DNA of 64,000 nt from JAWKXU01 sp964468045 (GCA_964468045.1 CAYXTO010000002.1:62001-126000); one strand, 5' to 3'. Counted from the stretch's first letter, positions 9,715 to 19,073 are shown. Numbers and translations are program-made. The notes: generated by a model not told the origin, from the sequence alone.

Positions 9715-10257
9715 ATGAACAAAGCCGTTGAGTTTCTTCTGCACGAGCACGAGCACATGCAGAAGGTCCTGTCCGCTTTCCGGAAACAACTCGATACCTT
9801 CGAGGCTGCCGGAGATCCCGACTACGAGATCCTCTCAGAAAGCCTGGCGTATTGCCGCGACTATCTCGAGCAATGGCATCATCCTCGCGAGGATGTCATG
9901 CTGGAGATCCTGCAAAAGCGAGACCCTGACAAGGCAGCCCCCCTGGTGGAGCTTGAAGAGCAGCATAAAGAACTAGCGCGAATGACACTTCGCGTCGTGT
10001 CGGTATTCAGAGATGTCTCGGAACGCGGCGCAATCCATGTGCGGGAAGATCTGGTTACCACCGGCGGGGATTTGGTCAGTGCCTATCGGAACCACATACG
10101 GTGGGAAGAAACGCACTTCTTCCCGGCGGTCGAGGAAGCTTTCACACCGGCGGATTGGGAAGAACTGGATCAGCGGCTGAAGCCGGCTCCCGACCCACTG
10201 GATCGCGCCTCGCTTCATAGCGACTATCGCAACCTCCTGGCCGCCATCACTGGCTAG
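9715..10257 (+). CDS. Haemerythrin HHE-domain protein
   Basis: A 180-residue all-helical protein with the pattern of a four-helix haemerythrin-like di-iron domain: HEHEHMQ near residue 10, HHPREDVM near 55, EEQHKEL near 83 and HIRWEETHFFPAVEE near 127. It starts at the ATG at 9715 with GGAGTGG just upstream and follows nsrR by 25 bp, so it is probably in the NsrR regulon. Haemerythrin-like proteins in such settings bind NO or O2 or help repair Fe-S centres (YtfE/RIC type). It lacks the YtfE N-terminal ScdA domain, so the exact activity is unknown. Confidence 0.85.
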   Translation: MNKAVEFLLHEHEHMQKVLSAFRKQLDTFEAAGDPDYEILSESLAYCRDYLEQWHHPREDVMLEILQKRDPDKAAPLVELEEQHKELARMTLRVVSVFRDVSERGAIHVREDLVTTGGDLVSAYRNHIRWEETHFFPAVEEAFTPADWEELDQRLKPAPDPLDRASLHSDYRNLLAAITG

Positions 10258-10438
10258 CAGCCGTTGCACCGGATTGATGATGGGCTTTACTCTCTGATCA
10301 GCGGGGAGAGCGTCGAACAATCGGGGTACGGTCCAACTGGTTCAGTCTTTGGGCGTTGTCGCAACTTGTTCAATTCTGCTAGGCGGGTTTGGCGAAAAGC
10401 ACGGACACCGTTGCATCACGACATTCGGAGGATTTCCT

Positions 10439-10786
10439 GTGGCGCTAAAACATGCAAGCTCCGGCGAGGTCGTAAGCCTGCAGCCGCTTGGAGCGGAACT
10501 TCGGGACACGAAAACGCACGCCCTGGTAAAGACCGACAGCTTCGAGGCTATCCGGTTGGTGATTGCGGCTGGAGATGAAATGCCATCTCACAAAGTGTCG
10601 GGGAAGTTCACGCTGCATTGTCTTGAAGGCCACGTAGAGATCGGACTCTCTGACGGAGCGGTGGAGCTTTCCTCAGGCCAATGGGTCTACTTCGACGGAG
10701 GAATTCTTCACTCCGTCCGCGGCTTGAGCGATTCTTCGTTGCTGCTGACGATCATGCTTCCGGCTTCGGGGGCGCCCGGGGCGTAG
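10439..10786 (+). CDS. Small cupin-domain protein
   Basis: A 115-residue single-domain cupin. The start is GTG 10439, because GGAGG lies 8 bases upstream and the residues encoded before it resemble no protein. Cupin motif 1 is degenerate: DEMPSHKVSGKFTLHCLEGHVEI keeps His in PSHK and a later Glu/His, and motif 2 ends with DGGILHSVRGL, keeping its His. Such proteins occur beside haemerythrin and NsrR genes in denitrification clusters. The substrate is unknown. The gene lies about 180 bp after the haemerythrin gene and may be co-transcribed. Confidence 0.75.
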   Translation: MALKHASSGEVVSLQPLGAELRDTKTHALVKTDSFEAIRLVIAAGDEMPSHKVSGKFTLHCLEGHVEIGLSDGAVELSSGQWVYFDGGILHSVRGLSDSSLLLTIMLPASGAPGA

Positions 10787-10909
10787 AAACTGCTACCTGC
10801 GGCTGACGTGATCGGGCCGAGCGTCAGAAGCAGTCCGTGATCGGCTGAAATCAAATGGCTGCGAGTGGTGGTAAGCTGCCGGCTTCTTCAAGCTGAATAA
10901 ACGACCGCT

Positions 10910-10936
10910 TTCCGGCTTTCAACTCGGAAGCCGGAA
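10910..10936. repeat. Imperfectly explained 9-bp inverted repeat at left edge of the degenerate element
   Basis: TTCCGGCTT (10910-10918) and AAGCCGGAA (10928-10936) form a perfect 9-bp stem with a 9-base loop in the 255-bp gap between the cupin gene and the ardC fragment. It is flanked by two ATGACCG/ACGACCG-like stretches. It may be a terminator for the cupin gene or part of a dispersed repeat; no recognisable att site was found. Nothing else was seen in the gap. Confidence 0.4.
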
Positions 10937-11041
10937 TGACCGAAATGAAGGCGCAAAGCCGTCATCATTAGACGAGAGGGGAGGAAGCTTTTGCTTTTCC
11001 TGAACCGGGACATGTCCGTCTCGGCGATCAGGAGAACTCCC

Positions 11042-11683
11042 ATGACCAAGTCCCGCCGCACTGCTTCGACTTCGCCTTCCCAGCGCATCACCGCCGCCAT
11101 CATCGAAAAGCTCGAGCAAGGCACAAAGCCCTGGGTCAACCAGAGCCCCGAACATCGTCCTGGCAGGCTGGTTATAAACTTCTTCGATTGGCCAGAAAGC
11201 AAGGCTGCGAACTATCCTCTGGCCTACGAGAAAATTCTTCGGGATGTGAAGCCTGATCGCCAAGTGCGAAAGGACAATGGGGACTTCAAACTCAGAAAGC
11301 CACTACCGCAACGTTGGTGGCAATATGCGGAAAAGCGTCCTGCGTTGTACCACGCAATAGGGCGGGGTCAGCTATATGACACTCATCCAACCGGCTGGAA
11401 GTCCGATAGTGGGAAGCTCGAACGGGTAATTGTTTTCGCTACTGGCGCGACAAAATACCCATGCTTCACGCTGGTGCCGAACGAATACATTTGCGCCCAT
11501 ACCCGTTTCACCATAAGCGAGGTCGCTCGGAGCCAAATCCTCAAACGTCTCGCGCTCCTGAACAAGGAAAGACACGAAGCTGAGGCAAGCAAAACGACAA
11601 CGCTGAAGACTGTAAAATCGAAACAATCTTCCGGTCCAGATGACGCCGGCGATCTTTTCGCTCGGCGGGAAAGGGCGGAGTAG
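11042..11683 (+). pseudogene. Chimera: ArdC N-terminus fused in frame to C-terminal part of an adenine-specific DNA methylase
   Basis: The start is ATG 11042 with AGGAG upstream. Residues 1-31 (ending QGTKPWV) match the beginning of ArdC antirestriction proteins (QRITAAIIEKLEQGT), which bind ssDNA. From about residue 32 the protein changes to the C-terminal half of an Eco57I/DrmMI-type N6-adenine methylase: LVINFFDWP, PLAYEKILRDVKP, RWWQYAEKRPALY, then a shortened target-recognition part. The methylase catalytic domain with its NPPY motif is absent. The in-frame joint near 11,137 therefore looks like a deletion that removed most of ardC and the front of the methylase gene. It is probably non-functional, though still open. 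It is followed 3 bases later by the restriction gene. Confidence 0.72.
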
Positions 11684-11686
11684 TCG

Positions 11687-12904
11687 ATGGTTAAAGTCGT
11701 CTCGTTCAGTGACCTGCCAACTACTGACCTCTTGGTCGACGCTGTATACGAGGGTGCGCCAGGCGGAATGTTGTCCGGCGAGGCACTTTCGAGGCTTCTC
11801 CCAGGGTCGGGAAATCAAGGAGGCTTCAGGGCCTCGGGCCCTGGCGACGACAAGAAATTCGTCGTTCTCTACACGAGTGGAGACGATCAAGACTGGCCCG
11901 ACCGGCTCGACACCAACACCGGTCAATTCGTGTATTACGGTGATAACAAAACGCCTGGGCATGAACTTCACGATACAGTTCGCGGCGGAAATAGAATTCT
12001 CCGTCGTTGCTTCGATCATCTTCACGCAAACCCGGCTCGAAGAGACGCAATCCCACCATTCCTCATCTTCCAGAAATACCCCACAGCGACGAGTGCGCGA
12101 TCGGTTCAATTCAAAGGATTGGCGGTTCCAGGATTTACCGGATTACCGGCGACTGCCGATCTGGTAGCGGTTTGGAAGACGACAAAAGGGCAACGTTTCC
12201 AGAACTATCAAGCGACCTTCACAGTCCTCGATACGCCCAGCATTTCTCGGGCATGGCTTGAAGATTTGGCGTCAGATAATCGGCTGACCGATAATGCGCC
12301 GGATGCTTGGCGAGATTGGGTGAAGTTTGGTCGGTATGACGCTTTAACTGCCGAGAGCACGACGGTGATCCGAGATGCGGCAGCGCAGGTTCCGGATAGC
12401 GCCGGAAAAGCGGCCATACTCGATACCGTGTGGCAGCACTTCAAAGATGCGCCTCGGGCGTTCGAAGCCTTCGCAGCACACATTTTCCAGATGCACGATC
12501 AGCGTGTGATCATCGACGAGATCACACGGGCTTCTGTCGATGGTGGGCGCGATGCTATCGGGAAATATCTGCTCGGGCTGAGCGACGACCCGGTTTATGC
12601 CGAGTTCTCACTCGAAGCGAAGTGCTACCGACCGCCATTGAACGGACAGACGGCCAACTCCGTTGGCGTAAAAGAGGTCTCTCGCCTCATTTCGCGTATC
12701 AGGCACCGCCAATTCGGGGTTTTGGTTACGACGTCGGTCATTGGCCGGCAGGCATACGAAGAAGTTCGTGAGGATCGTCACCCCATCATCTTCATCAGTG
12801 GCAAAGATATCGCAGACATTTTGACGACCAATGGCTTCAATACGCCCGAGCTCGTGAGCAACATGCTGCAAAACGAATTCGCGATCACGGGAGGCGGGAC
12901 ATGA
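11687..12904 (+). CDS. AspBHI-like restriction endonuclease
   Basis: 405 residues. The N-terminal half resembles the AspBHI N-terminal domain (DLLVDAVYEG, then a segment with NTGQFVYYGDNKTPG). The C-terminal half is a PD-(D/E)xK nuclease of the Mrr-like fold: VDGGRDAIGKY supplies the Asp, EFSLEAKCY supplies E-x-K, then EVSRLISRIRHRQFGVLVTTS. AspBHI relatives cut DNA containing modified cytosine and need no partner methylase. The gene starts 3 bases after the chimeric methylase remnant and its stop overlaps the next start as ATGA. It appears full length, the only intact defence gene in this block. The family assignment is from motif memory. Confidence 0.75.
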   Translation: MVKVVSFSDLPTTDLLVDAVYEGAPGGMLSGEALSRLLPGSGNQGGFRASGPGDDKKFVVLYTSGDDQDWPDRLDTNTGQFVYYGDNKTPGHELHDTVRGGNRILRRCFDHLHANPARRDAIPPFLIFQKYPTATSARSVQFKGLAVPGFTGLPATADLVAVWKTTKGQRFQNYQATFTVLDTPSISRAWLEDLASDNRLTDNAPDAWRDWVKFGRYDALTAESTTVIRDAAAQVPDSAGKAAILDTVWQHFKDAPRAFEAFAAHIFQMHDQRVIIDEITRASVDGGRDAIGKYLLGLSDDPVYAEFSLEAKCYRPPLNGQTANSVGVKEVSRLISRIRHRQFGVLVTTSVIGRQAYEEVREDRHPIIFISGKDIADILTTNGFNTPELVSNMLQNEFAITGGGT

Positions 12905-14097
12905 CCGCATCGAATACCGGAAGACCTGTACAAAATGCCTGGATCGCCGCGGAAAGCCCTGGGCTTTCCAACGCCTTCCCTTTCCCGCAATTCGCATTGA
13001 CGCTCGCAGTAGGTAGGAACCTTCTGGTGGGTGTGGCTGAGGGCGATTGGATTTTCGTCGCCGATGCCGCGGGCAGCGCTCTTCGAGTGGGTCACGTGTT
13101 GCGCCTGCGATCGAATATGGATCGAACGACGATCTATTTCGATCAGGCAATAGAATGCGTGCCTGGGACCTCCTTGGCGGCGGCCGGTCTCTCCTTGCCT
13201 AGTTCTGGATCGATCGGCCGATTGCAATGGAACGATTTCGTCGATGCCGTTCAGAAGGCGACAAAGAAATCTCTGCCCGAGATCCCGCTGATCGAAACGC
13301 AAGCGTACATCCGCGAACTGCTGCAGCTTGCGGTCATGGACGACCTGCTCGGGCCTGCGAACGGTCCGGAAGAACAGATCGTCGATATGAGCGTTCGCGA
13401 TCGTTATCTCGTCGGTAAGCTCGCCCCTCAACAACGGGCCGATGCTGGCGGCATCGAAGGTTTGGAAGGCCCGCTCGGTGTCGAAGACGAGGATGAACCG
13501 GACGATCTGGAGGTTCACACAGGCCGACACGATCCCGGTGCAGAGTTCGACGGCACGACCGGCAAAGTCGATGTCGAGACCGATGCGGCCGACGAAATCG
13601 ACGCGGCGAGCAACCAGTCACTCATCCCATCGAGCATAGGTTTCACCTTCTGTGTAGATGGAGAGGTCGATCAGATCGAAGTCGACGCACGGTGGGGACG
13701 ATACTCGCGCATCTACGACCACGAGCGCACCAAAACGGTCAACAAGAAGATCAAAGACGAGGAAGGCAATATCCTCGAAACCCGTCCCCAAGAGGTCAAG
13801 ACGAAGGTTTGGCAGCGCGAGCCACGCGGCGGGATCTTAACTCTCGATCTCCGCGAAGGAGCTATCGCTCATCAGGCTCCAGACAGCTCGCAGCCCGAGG
13901 TGCGCATCCAGGGTACCGTTCGCGGCAAAAACGCAAACGGGGATAGGCTCGTAACGATCTTTCTCGTGAACGCTCAGGAAGAGCCTGACGAAAACAAAGA
14001 CAGCGGCTGGCTGTTCCAACCCGAGATCCTCGTGCGCGCCATAACTTCTTCTCGATGCAGAGGCCGATCGAACAAATTTCAGGACGGCGTTATCTAG
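12901..14097 (+). pseudogene. drmA: 5' part of DISARM helicase gene drmA (truncated)
   Basis: 398-residue frame. Residues 1-130 are a beta-rich domain I do not recognise (GDWIFVADAAGSALRVGHVL, then GRLQWNDFVDAV). From 135 on the protein matches the N-terminus of DrmA, the SF2 helicase of DISARM anti-phage systems: LLQLAVMDDLLGPANGP, VRDRYLVGKLAP, SSIGFTFCVDG, VWQREPRGG, QGTVRGKNANG, FLVNAQEEPDENKDSGWLFQPE. The similarity stops at about 14,040; the last 18 residues are out-of-frame sequence. A complete DrmA is more than 1,000 residues long. The helicase motifs are therefore lost and the gene must be dead. The start overlaps the restriction gene (ATGA). Confidence 0.75.
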
Positions 14098-14258
14098 GCG
14101 TCTGCTCCCCAGGCAGCTCGCGACCGGCCATGCTTATTCGCGTGTACACGGCGTTTTTGACCGCATCCCAAGCGTTGTTCGACCGGTTCGGCCAAGCTGC
14201 CGATCCGTATCTGACCGCTGTAGGCTACTTCAATTCTCTTCGCGAGCTCGGCGGCATG
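14055..14258 (+). pseudogene. drmA: Second, internal fragment of drmA in another frame
   Basis: In a frame different from the upstream drmA piece, 14,082-14,258 encodes GVCSPGSSRPAMLIRVYTAF, then LFDRFGQAADPYLTAV and GYFNSLRELGGM. This corresponds to a segment inside the helicase part of DrmA, where YFNSLRELGG is typical. The helicase middle between about 14,044 and 14,080 has thus been deleted, and the rest of the gene is cut at about 14,258, where hipA begins on the other strand. The 5' limit of the fragment is uncertain by some 30 bases. Confidence 0.65.
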
Positions 14259-15181
14259 ATTGCTTCGCGTCCGAGACCGAGCATGCGGATGGTCTCGATC
14301 GCCTGCTCATAGCTGTAGGCCCGAGCGAGGTTGAAATCGAAATGGCGCATCGCGCACAGCGACTGCATGTGGAGCTTCTTGCCGTCAGGCGTGCGGTCGA
14401 AGCGCTGGGTCATGAAATGTGCCCGCCCGCCTTCTTCGTGCAGACGAGAACGAGCCATGTCGATGCCAGCCTCTCGGGCTAGCAGATAGCAAGCGTACTC
14501 AAGCCGGCCGAAGCCCATCGGGTCGGCAAGTTCCTTGTCAGCATTGCCCGACACGCCGTCGAATTTGACCAGCCATTGCGTATAGCTGGGCCCTGCAGTG
14601 AGCTGCCCTGAATGGAATTCTCCGGTCGCCTCGTTCCAGGCGAGGACGGCCTTGGCCCGAGCGCCGCCGGCAGAGGTTCCGACGCGCAGGATCTCCTGGA
14701 GTGCGCGGTGATCATCCTCTCCCTTGAGCACACCGGCCAGTTCTTCACGCGCAGCAATGACCCTGTTGGCAAGCTCGACAAGCGGAGCGATATCGACCGG
14801 CCGACCCTGTTCACGGCGCTCACCGGTGGCAGGTTCGAATTCGAGCGCGCCCATGCCTCGGCGACCGGTATAGCAAAGGCGCTCGACCGGATCGAAGCTG
14901 TCGGCTGTGCGGCCCTGCTCGGCAAGCCAACGGTTGATCAGGGCGTTACCAAACTTGTCGGGTAGGCTGTCGGCCAGCATGCCCGGCAGCCCTTTGAAGG
15001 TCTCGTAATTCAGCGCGGGAAAGTCGTAGACGCCGCTTCGTAAGGGCATTGTGAGCGGGGCGACTTCAATACCGCTGCGACTGAATTCCGGAGTGTACTC
15101 GAAAACCCCGACATCGCGATCCTCATCCCATAGGACGGCACCGATCTGACGACCCCAGAGATTGACGACGGCACGCGTCAT
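14225..15181 (-). pseudogene. hipA: HipA-family kinase, C-terminally truncated
   Basis: HipA is the serine/threonine kinase toxin of type II toxin-antitoxin systems; it phosphorylates glutamyl-tRNA synthetase or related targets. The 318-residue frame has a normal N-terminal subdomain (GLPGMLADSLPDKFGN, RLCYTGRRGMGALEF), the ATP/regulatory loop GTSAGGARAKA and KFDG, and RAHFMTQRFDR. It ends right after YSYEQAIETIRMLGLGREA; beyond that are 11 foreign residues from antisense drmA. The catalytic loop with the HxxN motif and the metal-binding DFD are missing (full-length relatives are about 420-440 residues). It should be catalytically dead. It overlaps the hipB stop by 4 bases. Confidence 0.85.
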
Positions 15182-15341
15182 GGCGCCTCGTCACCCCAGC
15201 TCCATTCCTCGCCAGCCTCGCCTTCAGAAGACTTGCGCACCCTTTGCCGCGCCTTGCCGGTGTCGGACCGGGGATCGAGCGGGCTCAGCTTGGCGTCCGG
15301 CATGACATCCAGAAGGCGGTTTTCGATTTCAAGTGCACGCA

Positions 15342-15910
<569 letters not shown>

Positions 15911-15914
<4 letters not shown>

Positions 15915-16549
15915 TGGGCTGCCCTCCTTTTCGGTGGCAGCGCGATTTCGCTGATCTCGAGCAGGCGGCCCTGCTGGCGCACGCGTGCGGGCACCGACTT
16001 GATCCCGAACCTTTCCGTGAGCTTGCCGCCCTGGTCGAAGTAGAAGCGGCGCTGGCGAGCCTTCATCAGCTCTAGCGGCGCGCCCTTCACCAGGATCAGC
16101 TTGGCATTGGCGTCCTGCTTGAGCGCCCAGGCGAGCTGGTCGGGATCGTCGCCGTCGAGGAACAGGAGATCGGCGCGAAGGCCGACGCTGTCGAGCGGAT
16201 TGATCCTCGTGCCAGCGGCATGGATCAGCTCGCCTTTTGCCCCGCGGATATCGGCAGCGAGCGTAATCGTCGGATCGAAGTGCCAGCGCCGGGCTTCGCT
16301 GGCCCGGACGATCCCCGCGACGGGGTCGGGCCGGTTCACCCGCGCGATCGTGCGGCGCTTCAGGTCTTCATTGAGCCGCGCGGTCTCGCCTGAACGTTCC
16401 ATCTGCGTCAGGCGCGAATGGATATGTTCGAGGAGGTCGCGCTCGATCACGGGAAACACGGTGCCGCGCTGGCCATAGTCGCGCGCCAGTGCATGGGAGG
16501 GACAGAGCAGCCCTGCAAGCAGGGTTGCGGGGAGGATGAGCTTGCTCAC
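15911..16549 (-). CDS. traW: F-type conjugative transfer protein TraW
   Basis: 212 residues with an N-terminal signal peptide (LILPATLLAGLLCPSHALA). Periplasmic TraW works with TrbC and TraU in F pilus assembly. Typical features are GTVFPVIERDLLEHI, RRWHFDPTITLAADI, INPLDSVGLRADLLFLDGDD and the C-terminal FGIKSVPARVRQQG. It overlaps both neighbours (traF stop and traU start) by 4 bases, so the gene order traF-traW-traU of F-type systems is kept. It looks intact but belongs to an incomplete operon. Confidence 0.9.
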
Positions 16550-17067
16550 AGGATCGCCCTCCCGCTGCCGAGGATCTGGCCACGGCAGACGAAGCCGATC
16601 TCTGCGTAGCGGCTGTCGAGGCCGCGGGGATGGCTGGTCCCGGTGTAGAAGCAGCCGTCGGGGATCGGTCCTTCGGGGCCTTTGTGTAGCGCAATGCCGA
16701 GACGGGTCTCATCGAGCCGCGCGGCGATCTTGCGACCGTTGATGAAGACCTCGTGGCCACGGTGGCTCACGACATCGCCCGGCATGCCGAGCACCCGCTT
16801 GCCGAAGAGCTGCGCGCCTTTTCCGAAATGCACTTCAACGAGCCTGCTTGCCGGCGGCTCGAAGAAGATCAGGCTGCCGCGCTCGATCCGCGCGTGCTTG
16901 TCGAGCCAGAACGCCCAGTTGGGCAGGCTCGGGCTGGCATTGATGAGGAAGGCATGGTCTTTCGCGAAGGCGTCGACCGCGCCCCATCCAAGTGGCAGCA
17001 GCACCAGACCGGTCAGGACGAGCGGCCGTTTGATCGTGCGGACAAGACGAGAGGCAAAGTGCGTCAC
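16546..17067 (-). CDS. traF: S26-family signal peptidase TraF (conjugation type)
   Basis: 173 residues: one N-terminal TM helix (about 13-32), then a periplasmic S26 peptidase domain. INASPSLPNW near residue 45 supplies the catalytic Ser, KRVLGMPGD near 90 the Lys, and GLDSRYAEIG the box E motif near the C-terminus. Such enzymes process or cyclise conjugative pilins, or act in their export. The gene is coupled to trbI (start overlaps by 4 bases) and traW. The product is distinct from the thioredoxin-fold TraF of plasmid F, which is absent here. Confidence 0.88.
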   Translation of the reverse strand: MTHFASRLVRTIKRPLVLTGLVLLPLGWGAVDAFAKDHAFLINASPSLPNWAFWLDKHARIERGSLIFFEPPASRLVEVHFGKGAQLFGKRVLGMPGDVVSHRGHEVFINGRKIAARLDETRLGIALHKGPEGPIPDGCFYTGTSHPRGLDSRYAEIGFVCRGQILGSGRAIL

Positions 17068-17450
17068 TGACCGCCTCCCTGCCCAAGCTGGCGGGCGATC
17101 CGCACGCGCAGTTCATCAGTAGCATCGGGGGCATCGCCCGCGAGCACCGCTTCGCCGACCAGCACCACGCGGCCACCGGTCCCCATTTCTGCAACGGCGC
17201 GCTCGGACGCCTGGAGGAAGGCAAGCACGCGCGCCTGGCTTGCTTCGGGATCCTGTGCCCCGCGCGCTTCGGCATCGACGAAACCCGCGATGGTTTCGGC
17301 AAGCCGGACCGTGACGATCTGCTGGCGCGGTTCGGACAGTTCGCGGCTGACCCAGGCTGCCCAGAGCAGCGTGGCCACGAGCGCGAGCACGCCAAGAATT
17401 CTCAGCACCAGCGGGCGATTAAAAGATTGTAATCTGCGCGTGTCAGTCAC
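17064..17450 (-). CDS. trbI: F-type conjugation protein TrbI
   Basis: 128 residues with an N-terminal TM helix (LVLRILGVLALVATLLWAAW) and a periplasmic tail with RQQIVTVRLAETIAGFVDAEA. This matches the short TrbI of F-type systems, which affects pilus retraction and normally lies between traC and traW, as it does here relative to traW. It overlaps the stop of the upstream small gene by 8 bases and the traF start by 4 bases. Confidence 0.85.
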   Translation of the reverse strand: MTDTRRLQSFNRPLVLRILGVLALVATLLWAAWVSRELSEPRQQIVTVRLAETIAGFVDAEARGAQDPEASQARVLAFLQASERAVAEMGTGGRVVLVGEAVLAGDAPDATDELRVRIARQLGQGGGQ

Positions 17451-17843
17451 GGTTCGCCTCCCGGGGTGGATGGTTGTCGAGATCGGCCGCGAGCCGCTTC
17501 AGGAAGCGCGGCATGCGCAACAGCGTCACCGCGCCAGCGAGGACTAGGAAGCAGCCCTTGAGGTCCTGGCTAAACAGGCTGCGGCGCAGGCCGTCGGCTT
17601 CGAGGTAGCGGTCCGACAGGTTGGCGAGCTGGGTGAAGAGGCCGGCAAGGTCCCAGCCCGCAACGAACAGGAACAGCGCAAGCGGCAATCCCAGCACGAT
17701 CAGCAGCGATGTCGCGGCAAGGCGAATACGGCGAGGCCGGTCAGCTTGAGGCCGGGATCGGGGCGCCGTGTCGCGCCGGTCGCGAAACAGGCAAGGCCGG
17801 TTCCGGCAAGCGCGGCAGCGAGGGGAGATGGGAGAAGGCTCAT
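17443..17843 (-). pseudogene. Small membrane protein gene of the tra operon, apparently frameshifted
   Basis: After traE an ATG at 17843 overlaps the traE stop (ATGA) and opens a 47-codon frame with a hydrophobic N-terminus (PLAAALAGTGLACFATG) that stops near 17,700. In another frame, 17,443 to about 17,730 encodes a well-formed membrane protein segment: RIRLAATSLLIVLGLPLALFL, then DRYLEADGLRRSLFSQDLKG and FLVLAGAVTLLRMPRFLKRL. Joining both frames near 17,725 gives one protein of about 130 residues with two or three TM helices, so a frameshift is likely. Function unknown; in related transfer operons a small ORF precedes trbI. traK, traB, traV and traC, expected between traE and this gene, are missing. 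Confidence 0.55.
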
Positions 17844-18409
17844 TGGCCTGGTTCCTCCTTGTCGGTGGGAAGTTGTTCGAAGCCGGCGAGCGCGAGGCTG
17901 AGGCCACGCTTCGACCAGCGGAAACGGAAGGAGCGGCGCTGGCTCGCGATCACCTGCGCGCCGACAAAGGTCTTGAGCGTGCCGGTGACGGTCGAGGTCA
18001 GGGCCTTGGGATCAACGTGCATTTCCGCGATCACGAAGGCCTGGCTGATGTCCGAGCCGCGCTGTTCCTCGACGATTCTGACGAGCTCGGCCTTGAGCCG
18101 GCCGTGCGCGGCGGGATCGGCGAGCTTCAGGATGTTCGCCATCCAGTAATCGAGGCTTTCCGGTGCCCGGTTGAGGAGCATCAGTGCCGTGTCGCGGGTG
18201 ACGAGCTCGAGATAGGGCGCGTCGATCCCGCCGCTCGAGACGGTGATCCGCTCGGCGGTGATCGGCACCAGCACAACCTGCTCGTCGCGGGTGACCGCGG
18301 CGCCGAGGCTGACCAGCGTGGTCAGGCCCAGGACACCTGCCAGCGCGGCAAAGCGGTTGCGTTGCCGCAGGTAGGTCTGCGCCTGTTCGTGCGCGAATTC
18401 TGCTCGCAT
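17840..18409 (-). CDS. traE: F-type conjugation protein TraE
   Basis: 189-residue inner-membrane protein of the type IV secretion core (VirB8-like) with one TM helix (FAALAGVLGLTTLVSLGAAV) and a periplasmic domain containing ITVSSGGIDAPYLELVTRD and FVIAEMHVDPKALTSTVTGTLKTFVG, typical of TraE. It lies 12 bases after traL and overlaps the next ORF (ATGA). It is intact by length. Confidence 0.9.
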   Translation of the reverse strand: MRAEFAHEQAQTYLRQRNRFAALAGVLGLTTLVSLGAAVTRDEQVVLVPITAERITVSSGGIDAPYLELVTRDTALMLLNRAPESLDYWMANILKLADPAAHGRLKAELVRIVEEQRGSDISQAFVIAEMHVDPKALTSTVTGTLKTFVGAQVIASQRRSFRFRWSKRGLSLALAGFEQLPTDKEEPGQ

Positions 18410-18421
18410 GGGTAGCCTCCC

Positions 18422-18709
18422 TCAGCCCGCCAACAGGCGGCAGTGGGAGGGCGGCGTGGCCTTCAGCCCGAGAAAGCTCCCGGGCAGGTACCAGTACGCA
18501 GCATGCACCAGTGCCGAACCGGCGCCGCGTGCCTTTGCCTTCCGCAAGGCAAGCCAGGCCCCGGCGGCCAGGCCGATACCGATGAAGATATGCTGCGAGA
18601 GAATGCCCCAGGCGAAGGGAATGAGAATCCCTGCAAACTCGTCGATGGTCCAGAAGCCGATGAGCTCCGGGTCGTCGAGCCGTCGTGGAACGAGGTACCT
18701 GTCGGCCAT
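18422..18709 (-). CDS. traL: F-type conjugation protein TraL
   Basis: 95-residue small membrane protein of the transfer complex (VirB3-like). Characteristic sequence: YLVPRRLDDPELIGFWTIDEF followed by two hydrophobic stretches, and a C-terminal YWYLPGSF. It sits between traA (31 bp) and traE, the standard F-type order. The start has GGAGG upstream. Confidence 0.9.
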   Translation of the reverse strand: MADRYLVPRRLDDPELIGFWTIDEFAGILIPFAWGILSQHIFIGIGLAAGAWLALRKAKARGAGSALVHAAYWYLPGSFLGLKATPPSHCRLLAG

Positions 18710-18740
18710 GCCACCCTCCTGTCGTAACCGGATCCGCTGA

Positions 18741-19073
18741 TCAGATGACCGCGGTCACGACCGAGGTGACGATCGGCACGCCGGTGCCGACGCCGATCCC
18801 GACGCCGACCGGCACCGCGACCTGGCCGAGCGAGAAGCGCCCGGAGGCGAGACCGATCAGACCGCCCGCGAGGCTGAGCACGGTGATGATCTTGCCGCCC
18901 GAGCCTTCGAGAAAGTCGGTGAACTTGGTCAGCGCGGGATCGAAGGTGGTGTCGGCGCCGGCAAAGGCTGCACCGGCGCAGGCCAGCGCAACGCAGGCGG
19001 GAAGAATGTAGTCGCTGCCGCGAACACGGTTGGTCGTGCGCTGCTGGGCCGGAAGGGCAGTCTTGGTGGTCAT
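18741..19073 (-). CDS. traA: TraA-like conjugative pilin precursor
   Basis: 110 residues with a long leader (first about 40 residues, including ILPACVALACAGAAFAGA) and two hydrophobic segments of a mature pilin (IITVLSLAGGLIGLASG and VAVPVGVGIGVGTGVP) joined by a short polar turn, the TraA architecture. It is the first gene of the tra operon, facing a 368-bp non-coding region with operator-like repeats. It probably encodes the major pilus subunit processed by the S26 peptidase downstream. Sequence similarity between pilins is low, so the call rests on architecture and gene order. Confidence 0.82.
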   Translation of the reverse strand: MTTKTALPAQQRTTNRVRGSDYILPACVALACAGAAFAGADTTFDPALTKFTDFLEGSGGKIITVLSLAGGLIGLASGRFSLGQVAVPVGVGIGVGTGVPIVTSVVTAVI

